A DNA stretch of 64,000 nt from Fallopia convolvulus (taxonomy: Eukaryota > Streptophyta > Magnoliopsida > Caryophyllales > Polygonaceae), in the NCBI GenBank assembly GCA_964016875.1, contig OZ024733.1:26451670-26515669 (forward strand), in the 5' to 3' direction. This document shows, one piece after another, positions 32,269-44,229 of the stretch; positions within the stretch are counted from its first letter, which is position 1, and the number at the start of each line of letters is the position of its first letter. The notes beneath the pieces were generated by a model. The model made no database searches. It saw only the letters and a list, made by a program, of their open reading frames with translations, and was not told the origin of the DNA. A program made the translations under genes and the position numbers.

Positions 32269-33252
32269 TTAAGCATTATGTCCTTGACAATGGAAGCGTG
32301 GGAAAGACCATGAGTGGTCTTGGAGACACTTGCACATGTGAGCTATAATAATCTTAGGCAAGTTGATCTTTTCCTTCCTTAGGAACAAATCAAGGAGAAT
32401 TACATCGTTGGTGTATAGTGTTGTTCTTTTCTCCCGCCTTGGAATCACCACCCTGGTGATATATTGGTGTGTCATCTTCCAAAGTTGACTCAGTCCATGA
32501 GTCCTGACTTCCTTCCCTTGAACTAGAACCTGTCCCAAAAGCCTCTTAAGAATCACTTCCCTTCCATCTGTATCTTGCCATGGCTTTAGAGGGAGAGTAT
32601 GGAAACCTTCAACCGGAACTTGAAGAATCTTTCTGATGAGGGTGAAGGTGAACTCATCTTCCTCAAAGGTGCAACGCACCATTGAATTTTCTGAAGTTCC
32701 CTCCATAAGCTTGAACTTGGAGTAAAAGAGCTTGATTTGAGAGGGATCCACGATGGCAGGTGTAGAGCAGATGGAATCCCATTCTTGAAAGCTGATTAAC
32801 TCTTGTAGTTCCTTGATGTTATTTTCTTCTAGGAAATCCTTGGTGACTACTAGAGGAATCAGAAGTTTCCTCTCACCATCAACAATTGTTCCCTTTTTCT
32901 TGGGAACCTTCTTTGCCTTTTTGGCTCCTTTTGTGGAGCCTCTTGTTGTTGGACGACCTGACTCTTTGAATTCTAGATACAATGGTGGTTCCTTGTACTC
33001 TTGAATGGCAGCCCCTTCTTTCATCTCATCATCATCTTCATCAACAATGATGATGGAGGTAGAGAACAATGGGTCCAGTTCTTCATCAAACTCATGGATG
33101 ATTTGATGGTGCTTCCTTTTAGTGGATTTGGGCTTTGTTGGGGGTTTGGAGAGAGGAGCTTGAGAGGATGTTTCTTTTGAGGGAGTTTTAGAGGGAGTTT
33201 TGGATGGATTTCCCTTGTCAGATGGGAACTCTTTTTGCTCAAACTGCGTCAA
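32269..33252 (-). CDS. Retrotransposon accessory protein (PF20167-like 'putative plant transposon protein')
   Basis: 327 codons open. The reading frame can be followed further upstream to about 33660 through a Ser/Pro-rich stretch with one stop. N-terminal third is low complexity (repeated KTPSKTPSK, acidic DEDDDEMKEG). The globular part (from LLIPLVVTKDFLEENNIKELQELISFQEWDSI, then IKLFYSKFK, CTFEEDEFTFTLIRKILQVPVEGFHTLP, and VVIPRREKRTTLYTNDVILLDLFL) resembles the plant-specific domain found in extra ORFs of LTR elements; its role is unknown. Family assignment is from memory of motif style and needs a profile search. It continues past 32269 in another frame (an E/Q-rich tail) toward the 3' LTR. 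Confidence 0.6.
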   Translation of the reverse strand: MTQFEQKEFPSDKGNPSKTPSKTPSKETSSQAPLSKPPTKPKSTKRKHHQIIHEFDEELDPLFSTSIIIVDEDDDEMKEGAAIQEYKEPPLYLEFKESGRPTTRGSTKGAKKAKKVPKKKGTIVDGERKLLIPLVVTKDFLEENNIKELQELISFQEWDSICSTPAIVDPSQIKLFYSKFKLMEGTSENSMVRCTFEEDEFTFTLIRKILQVPVEGFHTLPLKPWQDTDGREVILKRLLGQVLVQGKEVRTHGLSQLWKMTHQYITRVVIPRREKRTTLYTNDVILLDLFLRKEKINLPKIIIAHMCKCLQDHSWSFPRFHCQGHNA

Positions 33253-33689
33253 TTGCGCATCAAGAGTTACAAGGGTGACATCTTTGGTTTGAGAAGAAGG
33301 GAGAGTTTGAGTTTGATTTTGAGGAGGAGTGGATTGAGATATGTTTTGAGGTTCCTTAGATTGTGTGAGATTTGTGTTTGGAGATTCAGAGGATGAGGGA
33401 GCGAGTTGAGAAATTTTAGGGTTGAAGTTGTCAACGATTTAGATGTGGTGTTTTTGAGAAGACGAGGAACCATCTTTAAGGAGAGGAATATTTGAACCAC
33501 TTTCAACTATAGTGGTGTGATCACCATCTACCTTTACTGTAAGAGTGGTGGTCCCGGAAGGATAGGTGGTCACTGCTGGAATTTTAGATTGTGGTGGAGG
33601 AGTTGGAGAACAAGGAGGGGTAAGAGAAGGTTGACCATCTCTCTTCTTTAAGATTGAGAAGAGATGATACTTGACATCATGAATGTATC

Positions 33690-35060
33690 ATGGTTCATAA
33701 TTTTCAGTGTCAAGATCTTTGAGGAGCATTTTTTGTAGGTAATCTAGATCATTTTGAAGTAGATGCTCGATAGTGGAATTTAGGTGGAGTCTAGAAGAGG
33801 TGCAAGTAGAGTTTTTTGGGGCACATAAGTAGATGGGTAGGAAGGTGGGGGTGGTGGTGGTGGGGATGGTGAGTTGGTGGCCCATGTGGTGGCGAAAATT
33901 ATGTGAGTGATATGGCCAGGGTGTTGTAAGATAGGGTTGGGGAAGACATGGGATATCATTGAAGGTGGGTGGAGTGGTGGGGATAACAACGACAAGGGTG
34001 TTGTTAGTTGCGAAGGACTATAGGGCCAAATATTTGAGGATGTTGATGACTAATCAGGAGTGGCGGGAAGAATAGGAAATTCTAATATGGCGGTGTCGGG
34101 AAAGGTGGGTGATGGAGATTGTGGAGCATTTGTGATTGAGGTATAGGTAGGAGGGCTCATCAAAGATAACCTTAGGATCAATGTAAATTCTCATAGTAGT
34201 ACCCTTTTTGTTTAGAATTGTACCTATCAAAGGCGGAGCTATTTGGGGGCGGGTGTGGGCCATGTCACCCCAATCCAAAAATGTTTTTGGTATATATTTT
34301 CCTCTTATCAATAGTTTTGATTTGATATATTATGAGCTCCAATCTGACATTTGAGCAAAAAGTTATGAGCGTTTGAAAATTGGATGTATATAAACCACCA
34401 ACAAATCATTTACTTGGTCAGTTGGTCGGAATGCTTTTATCATTTGTTAAACTTCCTACTTTCATTCAAGAACAAAAAAAACTTCCTACTTTCATAATGT
34501 AATTGAACCCGAAATCATTGAAACCATAAGTTATTGTTAGGATGTCTTGACTTGCACAATTCATTATTAGCACAAGGACTTCAGTTTGAGTTTTAGTTTT
34601 TAGTTACGAGACTTTAGTAGTATTCTGAAATACTTTTGTTTTCTTAATATAAATGTATCTTATCTTATATAATAATTTTTTACTATTGTAAAAAAGGTAC
34701 GCATGTTTTAAGTATTTATTCTAGTTATGTGTAAATAAATTTTAAAGGTTTCTTTAGATATTTTTTATTTTTTATTTATTTTTTAAATTGGAAAAACATT
34801 AGCTATGTTAGAAAATTTTGTTGGCCTCTACAATTAGAAGTTTCTGGTTCCGCCCCTAGTACCTATGAAAATCCAAGGTTGAGGCATATACTCAACTTTT
34901 TTTTATGTGTATGGTCCTTGAAAAGGGAAGTAGAGGTACCTAACACTTTGAGGCACCCATATTCAAAAATCCTATTGTATAGACACTCATATGGAGATTT
35001 TTTATTGAAGGATTGGGGTAAGGATTTTGTTGTGGAGGGAAACAAAAGAGTGGCATGCAT
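33690..35060 (-). pseudogene. Copia integrase C-terminal region, decayed
   Basis: The minus strand reads STTKSLPQSFNKKSPYECL and FEYGCLKVLG (35050-34930), matching the copia integrase block ...NKSPYE.L...P.Y..L.VFG. It then continues across the hAT insertion with KQKGYYY and VIFDEPSYLY-like segments (34230-34130) in shifting frames, and a Ser/Thr/Pro-rich linker to about 33690. RT, which should follow, is absent. Frameshifts are numerous. Confidence 0.6.
34228..34858. mobile_element. Non-autonomous hAT element in copia remnant
   Basis: 8-bp TSD GTACCTAT (34220-34227, 34859-34866). Ends CAAAGGCGGAGC and, inverted, TAGGGGCGGAACC, variants of the CAGGGGCGGA hAT terminus also seen at 52514. 631 bp, AT-rich, no transposase. 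Confidence 0.88.
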
Positions 35061-35429
35061 GCTCTTAAAAGGTTACAAGAAGATTGGAATGAGCTATGAG
35101 AGCAAGATCCTTTTAAACATTAAACCTATGACGTATTTTAAGACTTGAGTATGAGAATACGAGACTCTATGGAGAATATCTTTGTTTGCAGTTAAGATGA
35201 CAAGTTTTTTGTATTCACCTCAGTCTATTTGAAGTTGTTTGATTTTAGTGGAGAATTGAGTTTCAACAATTAGCTTACAAAGTTGAAAGATTTGAAGAAC
35301 TTGAGAGTTTTTACTTAAAGAAGTAAATTCATACAAATTTCGCGCAATCGCGTAGAAAAATGAACAAATAAGGACATCCATTAAAAATAAGAGAAGGGAC
35401 AAGGCTCCAAACATTTGAGTACTTAAGTT

Positions 35430-35941
35430 TGATAAAGTCCGGTAGGCTTGGCATACAGGTCCAATGAGGTTCCAACCCAAAACCATATGGCTATGGGTGG
35501 AGTAACTCATGGGCTTATATAGTAGGCAATTTAGTCCCAAATTTTTCATGTGGAAAGAACTCTCAACACACACACTCAAGTGGCAACTGCTTGGGCTGCT
35601 TGAATATGCTCATAAGGTCAACAAGCTTGAATAAATCCCTCAAGGCTTGTGAACCGCCATTTTTGAGATCGATCACTCCTTTATTTGGGAGACTTCCTGA
35701 AGGGTTCCATGAAGCCAACAAGCCCAAAGACTCAAGGAAATGAACTCACACCGAAACTTTCTCTGATACCATGATAAAGTTTGATGAATCGATAAGTTGG
35801 GGGTCGTGCGTGTAACAGGCCTAGCATACAGTTCCAATGAGGTTCCAACCCAAAACCATATGACTATGAGTGAAGTAACTCATGGGCTTATATAGTAGGT
35901 AATTTTGTCCCAAATTTTCCATGTGAGAGGAACTCTCAACA
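35430..35941 (-). mobile_element. TRIM (terminal-repeat retrotransposon in miniature), copy 1
   Basis: Two short LTRs, 35430-35568 and 35772-35941 (TGATAAAG...CTCAACA), flank a 203-bp non-coding interior. TSD AAGTT (35425-35429, 35942-35946). A tRNA-iMet primer site (TGGTATCAGAG on the minus strand) lies at 35761-35771 against the right LTR. The left LTR lacks about 31 bp after its first nine bases. LTR text ('ggttccaacccaaaaccat', 'catgggcttatat') is a diverged relative of copy 2 at 61220-61757 read on the opposite strand. Confidence 0.85.
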
Positions 35942-35946
35942 AAGTT

Positions 35947-37381
35947 CTAAAGGAAAAGTATTAACTAATGTGAGCTAGGGTGAAGTTGTTTATGACTTTT
36001 CTCTAGCTGACACGACTTACGAACAAAATGTAACTTGTTTAAGAAAATAGACAAATTGAAATTATAAACTAGATAGTGAAGGATAGACTTATGAGAGTTG
36101 TTGAGACGCTAGTTCTAGGTTTGGAGGGGCATGCATACCCCTTGAAAAATGCATGGAGATGGTGAAGTGGGTGGTGATGGGCGGCTTGGCTGAAGATGTT
36201 CTTACTCATTCTCAATTATTTTTAGTATGTTTCATCTTTCTAATCCTTTATATAGCAAACATCCCGCTTGAGCACGATTATACTGGGCGATGATGATATA
36301 TTTGATGTTGCGGATCGGGAAGAGGAAGAATAGTTGGATGAGGGTGGATTGGATTTGGATTTGAGTCTTAATTTTAATGATTAGTTGATGGTAGGAGGAG
36401 GAAGGGATTTGGATCACATATGTAGTTTGATTGGATATGATGTGTTCAATTTTGATAGGATGGGAATGGGAGATGTGAAATTGGGGCGGTTGTCATTTGG
36501 GTTTTGGATGTTATACAAACGATTTGCTCCTCCGGTTCTTATCTTATGAATACACACATGTTCTCTGACAGATTTTAGAGATTTAGGTTTGGTTTAGCAT
36601 GCTTTTAAACAAGGGATTGTGATTTCTGACATTTTATAATGTCAGTTTTGCGGTTTGCGTTCAGCATGTTTTAGATCGAGATGAACTTTGACTCCCTAAG
36701 TTTATATGCTCGTGCATCCTCTCAAGCACATAGCTTGCACATTTCTCACAAGATGTAGACAACTGCAAAAAGATTGTATCGAATAATGCTTTCTGACTAT
36801 TTACCCTTACAATAATGCTACTTTTACGTAATAACAAGGCTCCATTGTAGCCAAATCAAAAGTTGTAAGAAAAAACCTAAGTACGTTAGCATATTATTAC
36901 CCAGCTAGTTGACTTCATACATATGGCCTAAGAGAGTTAAAAGCCTCCTACTGCAAAGAAAGTGGATATCATCACGCACACAGCAGATCAAGATCAACGC
37001 CATTTTTTTTTCCCAAATATCAACCCTGTGAAACAGTAGGCAACGACACAGGTCACAGCATTTGGTATAAAAAGCAACAAGCATAATGTGGAGCCACAAG
37101 CCTACAAATCTGCCAATTCTGTGTATAAACCAAACCTAACAGATATCATCATCATAAGTCTACTTCTGTCAAAACTAATAATGTAGGAGGGGACACCCGA
37201 CAACACAGGTTCCCCTTTCTTAGCACCCCCGAAATGTTTTTACTGATCTCCAGTTTCTTGGGGAAAACAGGAAAGGCAAAAAAATCGACAATAATAAAGC
37301 AAGTATTTTAAAATACCACGAGAGAGTGAAGGATTCCTGAGTCATTCCTGGTAATAAAAATGCAGGTGGGAAAATTGTTAC
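35947..37381. other. Intergenic / 3' region of the helicase gene
   Basis: No convincing frame or element end. The part from about 37100 to 37381 is likely the 3' UTR of the helicase (minus strand). Confidence 0.5.
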
Positions 37382-40300
37382 TTAATCCCAGGCGCTGCTT
37401 ACTCCAGCAGAATAACCTCCTCCACCGTAGCTTTGAGCACCACCACCATAGTTGTTTCCTCCATAATAATCACTAGCCCCGCCGCCACCACCTCTGTTGT
37501 ATGATGATGTATTATTATTATTATCCCTTCTAAAATCACGGCCTCCAAAACGACCGCCTCCAGCGCGACGATTTCTGCCACCGCCACTGTAAGATCGCAA
37601 TGCGTAGCGGGTAAGCCAATCGGGTACTTCTTGATTGGCTTCTGTCATGAGATCAGCCATCGGTCTCGCCAAGGATAAGTTACCATCGTTAAAGAAGGCT
37701 GTTGCTAGTCCTGATTTTCCAGCTCTTCCTGTACGACCGATGCGATGAACGTAGTCGTCAATGTCGTTTGGTAGGTCAAAGTTGATGACATGTGCAACAT
37801 GAGGTATGTCGAGTCCTCTTGCTGCTACGTCAGTTGCAACTAGTATTGGCGTGTTTCCACTCTTGAAGGACCTCAATGCAAGTTCCCTTTCCTGGATATG
37901 AGTGTTGGTTAGCTAAAAAGGCCACAACAACAAAGTAAAACGATACCTAAATAAAGTTTGGAGACTAATAGTTTGTTAGTTTCCTATTTAGGGTTAGCAG
38001 TTTGGAGACTCAAAAATGTGTCCATGACACACATTAGAAAGACTGAATCTATAAATTGGCAACATAAACTATGCCAACTTTTGGCATTGCTAGCATAATT
38101 ACCATAATTCGAAAATTACGCCAGTGTACTTGCTGCAAAGTATCATTGTCATAAACGAACATTCAGAAGGATATTGGTTGCTGGAAATTGTTAATTAGGA
38201 TTCTTTGCAAGAGTGTGAAGAACATGGACATTGATACAAAAAGATGAAAAGAAGGTAGTTTCATAATGCAACTAGGTCTATTTTTCCATGAATATTACCT
38301 GCTGTGTTCGATCACCATGAATACTGGTTGCTGGAAATCCATTGATACAAAGGAAGTGCTCCAATGCATCAGCTCCTTTCTTAGTCTCCACAAAAACAAG
38401 CGTCAGAGATTGCTGCCACATTAGCAAGAAAGGGAAATCAATTGAACCCAACCAACATTGATGAGCAACAAATGTAGCAATACTCAAAAGTCACAAAAAT
38501 ATCCTAGGCACTGCATTGGAAACAAAAAAAAAGATTACCTTGCCATGTAGCCCATTGGCCTTTTGTGCATGTAGAAGGTCCATCAGATGACTTCTCTTGT
38601 CAGACTCATGAACAAATTCAACCCTTTGGACTATGAGGTCGGTGCTGGAACCCACTCTTCCAACAGCCAAGAAAATGTAGTTCGCTAGAAAATCAGAAGC
38701 TAGCCTCTGCAATACAGCAGCATAAATCCAAAGCAACAATTATGTACATGACAGGCACAAGAAATCTAAAAGAAAAAAGTGTGTCCGACCTTTACAAGTA
38801 AATATGAATAAGCATGCTGAGCATAACATGCAGAGGCAAGAACAAAACAAGCTACATCTAGTATAGAAGAGATAGTAACTGCATAGTTACAATTACAGAG
38901 TCTCGACTGGGAAGGTTACACTACTATCCTAGGACAATCAACATTATTATTTAAGATAATAGAAATGATAAAATTAAAGGCCAAGCAATGAGGCTGTGAC
39001 TACAAGCACTTTGATGATGAAATGCCTGCTCTATATTAGGAGAGATCCTGGATTCACTAGAAAAGTTGTTTTTGAATGTCAGACTGGACTATTGAAAAGC
39101 AATTTACAGTGGATAATTATCAAATCAAGAAAAAGATGAGAATCAAAACCTGAATTTCTTTTGGAAAAGTTGCACTGAATAGCAATGTCTGCCTCACTCC
39201 CCGAGGAGGCATGTCAGTCTGTTCAACTATCTTTCTAATCTGGGGTTCAAAACCCATATCAAGCATACGATCAGCTTCATCAAGTGCTAAGTATCTGCAC
39301 ATTGATAATGACACCTTGGCCCTTTCAAGTAAATCCACCAGCCTCCCTGGGGTTGCAACAAGAATATCAACCCCCCTCTCAAGCTCACGCAGCTGATAAT
39401 ATGGAAATAATCAGAAAAAAAAAAAGATCATTACGTGTTATAGCTTAATACTGCAGTTCTAATCTGCAAAACAATATTCATATGGGTCAACTACACACTC
39501 GGGAATTCTTTGAAAAAAGATGACCAATGATTTGATGTTCTAGGAGCATGACTCGGTAATCACAGCGTTTTCATTACTTTAATAATCAATTAAGACAAAG
39601 AAAAAGGAATTCATTCTCATTACTTTAAAGTAGGAACTTTTCCTGAAGGGCATAAAGAGTTCAAATCTCCCACAGTACAACAGCAAGGACCTTTAACTAT
39701 GAACACTTTGTAAAGTACACATACAAAGATCCGTGTTTTCATATGTTATCCACAATGAAAGAAAATCAGGTTTGTTTATGAAAGTTATTATGGAAGAATA
39801 AAACTGTCACACCTCAGTGCAACATGGGTTCATTACAGTCCTAACTCACAAGTTACATTTGCAATAAAATAGCATGCCTTAAAAGCTTTGAATACAAAAA
39901 ACAATCAAGTTGTTTCGTATAAAGACAATCAAGTTGTTTCATATAAAAACAATCAAGTTGTTTCAGATAAGATAGCATGCCTTAAAAGCTTTGAATACAA
40001 AAAAAACAATCACGTTGTTTCATATAAAGACATTTTAAAGCAGTTAATATACTTGTCCAAAAATCTCAATGTTATACCACCACGCATTCATATTCATTTT
40101 GGTACTGAAAAACAAAGAATTATTACATGCTTCAATCAGAATAACTATACAGAACATCCAGCATAATTCCCCTACATAATCAGAAATTAACAGCTTCAAA
40201 CCAACACATTAAGGACACAAGAAAGAAAAAAAAGCAGATATGATCCTTGCAATACATAGACAAAATGACGAGCAAGATCTCCGAACTTAACCTGTTGGCT

Positions 40301-41261
40301 GATTGGGGCACCCCCATATGCAACTACCACCCTCACACCGGTTTGGTAGGCAAATTTTTTAGCTTCTTCATTAATCTGAAAAAGGTGTAACAAGTGTCAA
40401 GATTCAAGAAGAAAGGATGCATCACATTTAAAAAAATTACATTCTAAAGAGGTAAGACAATGCTCATCAAAATCAGGCTCTCAGCCAAAAACATGCCTGC
40501 ATTGACAGCTCTCTAGTAGGTGATAGAATCAGCGCAAACGGGTACACAGTTCGCGGACCACGTGGCCTTTGAGGAGATTGCCCCTTCATGATTCCACTGA
40601 TAATTGGAAAGCAAAAGGCTGCAGTTTTGCCAGATCCGGTTTGAGCACAAGCCATCAGATCGCGGCCAGCAAGGGATATTGGGATTGCATGCCGCTGAAC
40701 AGGGGTTGGCTTCACATACTTGCACCTCCTAATATTTGCATTCAGCTCCTTCCCTAGGTCTATATCTGCAAAAGTATTTACTGGTGGAGGCACATTGTCC
40801 CCGCTTGTCTCCACAGGGATATCTTCGTAAGCATCAAAATTAATTCCTGTGTTCTCCTGCTCAAATGCTATCTCAGCATCGGTACTGACATCTTCATCGT
40901 CACCAAAAGGATTTACCTCTCTGTCCCTCCCACGGTTGTCCCATGATCCTCCAATTCTATTATTCCATCCACCTCCACCTCTTCCACCTCCACCATAGCC
41001 AGGACGTCCAGAATCTGCTCTAGGACCCCCACCCCACCGGGACCCACTGTAAGAAGGCCTGTCATTGGAGGACGGTGGGGGTGCTGTGTTAGATGGTGCA
41101 GCAGACTCAGATGGTTGTGGCCTGTTACGCAAGTGAGGTGGAACATAAGCGGGTTTGGCAGGCCGCGATGAAGCCCCGCCAACCCTATTGTTGTCTGATG
41201 AGCCTGAAACTGCATTTTCAGCCTCAGAAGCAGCAACAGAATCTGCCCAAGAGGTTCTCAT
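37382..41261 (-). CDS. RH37: DEAD-box ATP-dependent RNA helicase, DDX3/Ded1 type (RH37-like)
   Basis: Six coding exons: 41261-40497, 40375-40292, 39392-39150, 38706-38539, 38412-38299, 37891-37382. They give 627 aa, the usual family length. The N-terminal Gly/Ser/Arg-rich tail includes PAYVPPHLRNR and a WNNR-type RGG region. Q-motif region KPTPVQRHAIP; motif I AQTGSGKT at 206-213; PTREL at 248-252; TPGR; DEAD at 321-324; SAT at 356-358; helicase C-terminal domain with TLVFVETK, ATDVAARGLDIP and HRIGRTGR; C-terminal Gly/Arg/Tyr-rich tail ending SSAWD. It unwinds RNA during translation initiation and other RNP remodelling. Intron 1 has a GC donor (CAG|GCATGT at 40497/40496); the others are GT-AG. 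The ATG at 41261 is chosen because MRTSWADS matches the family start. Symbol by similarity to Arabidopsis RH37; RH52/RH11 are close paralogues. Confidence 0.95.
39866..40032. repeat. Short tandem repeats in helicase intron 2
   Basis: Four units of ACAATCAAGTTGTTTCATAT / AAAG (about 23 bp), enclosed by two copies of AGCATGCCTTAAAAGCTTTG / AATACAAAAA (39871 and 39973). A local duplication within the 899-bp intron. Confidence 0.85.
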
Positions 41262-41296
41262 AGTTGCCAATAAAGCAAGTTCTATCAATTTTCAGC

Positions 41297-41386
41297 TGCA
41301 AATCAGGTAAACGATTCTGAGCAGTAACGCACCCCTTCTCTAATAGAAAATACACGTGAAAGACCAGCAGCAATTCACAATTACCT
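41297..41386 (-). other. Probable 5' UTR intron of the helicase gene
   Basis: On the minus strand TTCAAG|GTAATTG is followed by a pyrimidine-rich stretch and TTTGCAG about 36 bp before the ATG. Splicing this would give a leader of separate exons; not proven. Confidence 0.45.
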
Positions 41387-42140
41387 TGAATAACCTTCCT
41401 TTCAGTCTAGATCAGAAAAAAAAAACAGAAACCTGGTTAATCAATTCATACATCTCCAGGATTCGAAAGCACAACAAAACATGAATGATTGCCCCCTTGC
41501 ACAAAAAAAAAAATCACAAAGGAACGGTCGCACAAACACGCCTTACAAACAAACAGTTTCCCCAGACAATCCAACACATGCACAGCAATCTATCCAGCAA
41601 TGTAAGAAAATATAACCCCAGAAAAGATTCCTACGTCAAAACTTGTCGCTTGCAATTCCAAAACCCTAACTTGCACAAACTCGGCGGATAAATCTAAGGA
41701 AACTATAGGAAAAAATGGAGCTTCGCAACACGGAAAAGCTAATTCAAATCAACACAAAACACACAATCAAATCCAAGGAAACTAAGCAACATACAAATGC
41801 AGTTGAAAGAGAAAAACGAGCAAACATTCCGCAATCCCAGAAATTGGAGGCGCGAGAGAAAAGAAGAAGCGGAGAGGAAAACGAACCTCCAAATGTTTAT
41901 TTTCGGGAATGGTATGGTGAAGAGAAGAAAAGAAAAGCAAAAACACAACAAACCCTAGCTTTTAACTGCGCGGGTGGATCAGACAAACCAAAGCGAGAAA
42001 ATCTCTCGTCGCAGATATAGACAGATAGATCTCTTGAAAACCCTCTCTCGTATCAACGTCTCTCTTCTTCCGATTTCAACTCAAAACTCGAAGGTTGGCG
42101 AATGGAGAGTATTAAACCGAGAATAGCGGCTCTGGTTTCC

Positions 42141-42152
42141 CCTATTATAAAG
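42141..42152 (-). promoter_or_regulatory. Putative TATA element of the helicase gene
   Basis: TTTATAATAGG on the minus strand, about 30 bp before a CT-rich leader that begins near 42110. The long leader (about 850 bp to the ATG) is CT-rich, typical of translation-factor genes. Confidence 0.45.
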
Positions 42153-42565
42153 CTTGGACGGCGTGGCCTTCTTCATCTTCTTAAATTGTAGGGTGTTATT
42201 TTTCGTTCAGATATTTTTTTCCCCTCTTTTTTTTCCTTTGCCAAATTTCTTTTTTCTTGCTAATTTTCCATAGGCGATAAATAAATTTCGATTCCACGCA
42301 TGTAGTCCGACGGGAAGACACGCGTTGGTCTGATTGGGCTAGAAAAGGCGCTGTATTACACGCGCGATTAGCCTAAGTGGCATTCATCGGGTGAGATTTT
42401 TTTTGCCAACTTTTGGGATATTTAAAGATTGTGAATGTAGAGGAAAAAGTGATTTTATTTTGTCAAAGGCAAAAATGATATTTTGGTGCAAATATTTATA
42501 GGTTTATTCGTCTAGGAATAGAGAATACTATTGATTTTAAGGTCATATGTAATGGGGAGTACGTA

Positions 42566-42766
42566 ATGGTACATAAGTGGGTATATAGAGAATGTAATGG
42601 GATTACGAGAAGTATTGGTTTCCAAGTGGTTCGAGGAGGCTCCAAAATATTGTTTCTCTCCTTTGTGGATGACATTATAATCTTTTGTTCGGTAACCATA
42701 ACTACTTTTAGAAACGCAAAAAAAAAATCTTGGATGAGTATTGCGCGATCTTGGGTTAAAAAGTAA
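42566..42766 (+). pseudogene. LINE-2 reverse transcriptase fragment
   Basis: Encodes RSIGFQVVRGGSKILFLSFVDDIIIF, with the catalytic VDD box intact, unlike LINE-1. The following KVNYNKSAFQ block is in another frame at about 42760. Confidence 0.8.
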
Positions 42767-43104
42767 ACTACAACAAATCAGCTTTCCAAACTACAACAGG
42801 AACGGCATCGAGTGTCTCCTTCAATGGGAACTGAATACCCCATACTCCTCCTCTTTGAATAAATACTTATGTTGCCCAACTATTAGCTCTGGTGTTATGT
42901 TGTCTAATTCTGGTTCAATCATTACTTCCATGGAACAACAATTATCGAAATAAAAAGCTAATTGTCTATCTCAAGATGGGAGAACTATGCTAATTACAAC
43001 GACATTATTTGCTAAATTGTATTATGTTACGCAAAGTTTTATATTACTAGATGTAACGTTAGATGTACTCGACACAATTAGCTGCATATTATTTTAGAAT
43101 AAGC

Positions 43105-43976
43105 CTACCAGTCACACTCCAATAATCGAATGGGAAAAAATCTGCAAAACGAAGAAAAAAGGAGGTCTTGGATTGAGGAAAGCCAAGAACATGAAACAAG
43201 CCTTGCAAATGTGTCTCTTATGAAAATTCCTAGTAGAACCCGACAATATTTGGGTAAGAATAATTTCAGAGAAAAAATTTCATGGAGAAAACATTTTGGA
43301 TTATACATGCAAGAAAAATATGTCATGGCAATGGAGAAAATTCACGAGCATAAAAGAAACCTATAAAAGTGGTTTAATTTGGCAGATTGAAAATGGGGAG
43401 ACCGTTTGATTTTGGAAGGACCCTTAGATAGCGAACAAACCTTTAATTGAGTTATGCAAAGTAAAGAGTGATATGGATTTAGACATAAAGGTCTCACACT
43501 TCATAAATACAGAGAAAAATGGAGACACAAAGAGCTACCTCAAATCCTACCATGCACATGGGTTAATCAAGTTTTTTTCCATATTGATCCCTCAAAATAT
43601 GATTCAAGACCAACTTTATTGACACCCTAGTAGAAGTGGTTGGTTCTCTACATCTTTTGTTGCTAATTTTATATCAAGAGAAGCATACAATCCTGATTGT
43701 GCCTTCGAGTGGATTTGGAAATTATATATTTTTCCTTAAGTGATAATGTTTCTCTAGAAACTATGTGTGAACGGTCTTTCGACTACAGAAAGAATACACC
43801 AAAAGCATGTAGCCATCACTTTGGAATGCCCGTTGTGTAACCACCCGTGCGAAAGTTGTGATCATATCTTCCTCCATTACATATTTTCCATGTCCATTTT
43901 GGAACGAATTGATCCGTTCCAATGGAAACTATTCCATTTAAAATATGTCATTCCCAGAATAACTAGAATGGAATAG
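43105..43976 (+). pseudogene. LINE-2 linker and zinc-ribbon region
   Basis: Frames in turn encode WEKICKTKKKGGLGLRKAKN, SWQWRKF...KSGLIWQIENG, SRSGWFST and HVAITLECPLCNHPCESCDHIFLHY (zinc-ribbon cysteines). Several frameshifts and stops between blocks. Confidence 0.75.
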
Positions 43977-44229
43977 TTCCCACTATACAATCTTTGAGAG
44001 TAGAATTGTCAAAAGAATATTTCCAAGAATTGATTGCAGCATGGTAGGGTATATGGCATTGCCAAAATAGAACTATTTTCAATCAATCTGTGGATGGAAC
44101 ATTTCTAAATGTAGAGGAGTACGTACACCTGTTATCATGCGCGGAAGTGCAAAGGACCAAAATACCAAACGAGGAAGGTGAGTCCTTAATATCTATACAC
44201 CAAATCTTGTGATACTGGTCAAGACAACA

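Larger units (their letters stand above)
20018..35160 (-). mobile_element. Ty1-copia retrotransposon remnant (3' LTR, accessory ORF, integrase end)
   Basis: Reading on the minus strand: decayed integrase C-terminal region (about 35060-33690), an accessory frame (about 33660-32269), a purine tract just right of 31569, then a 3' LTR split by a CACTA element. RT and RNase H are not present between integrase and the accessory frame. No 5' LTR or primer site was found for it, so it is truncated on the right. The hAT element 34228-34858 interrupts it. Confidence 0.7.

Noticed and set aside
34054..34311. 85-codon minus-strand frame across 34228
   Set aside because: It runs across the junction of a hAT insertion and copia integrase remnants; not a gene.
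41485..42020. Plus-strand frames of 68-101 codons
   Set aside because: Antisense to the helicase leader and promoter region; composition reflects CT-rich leader sequence, no homology seen.
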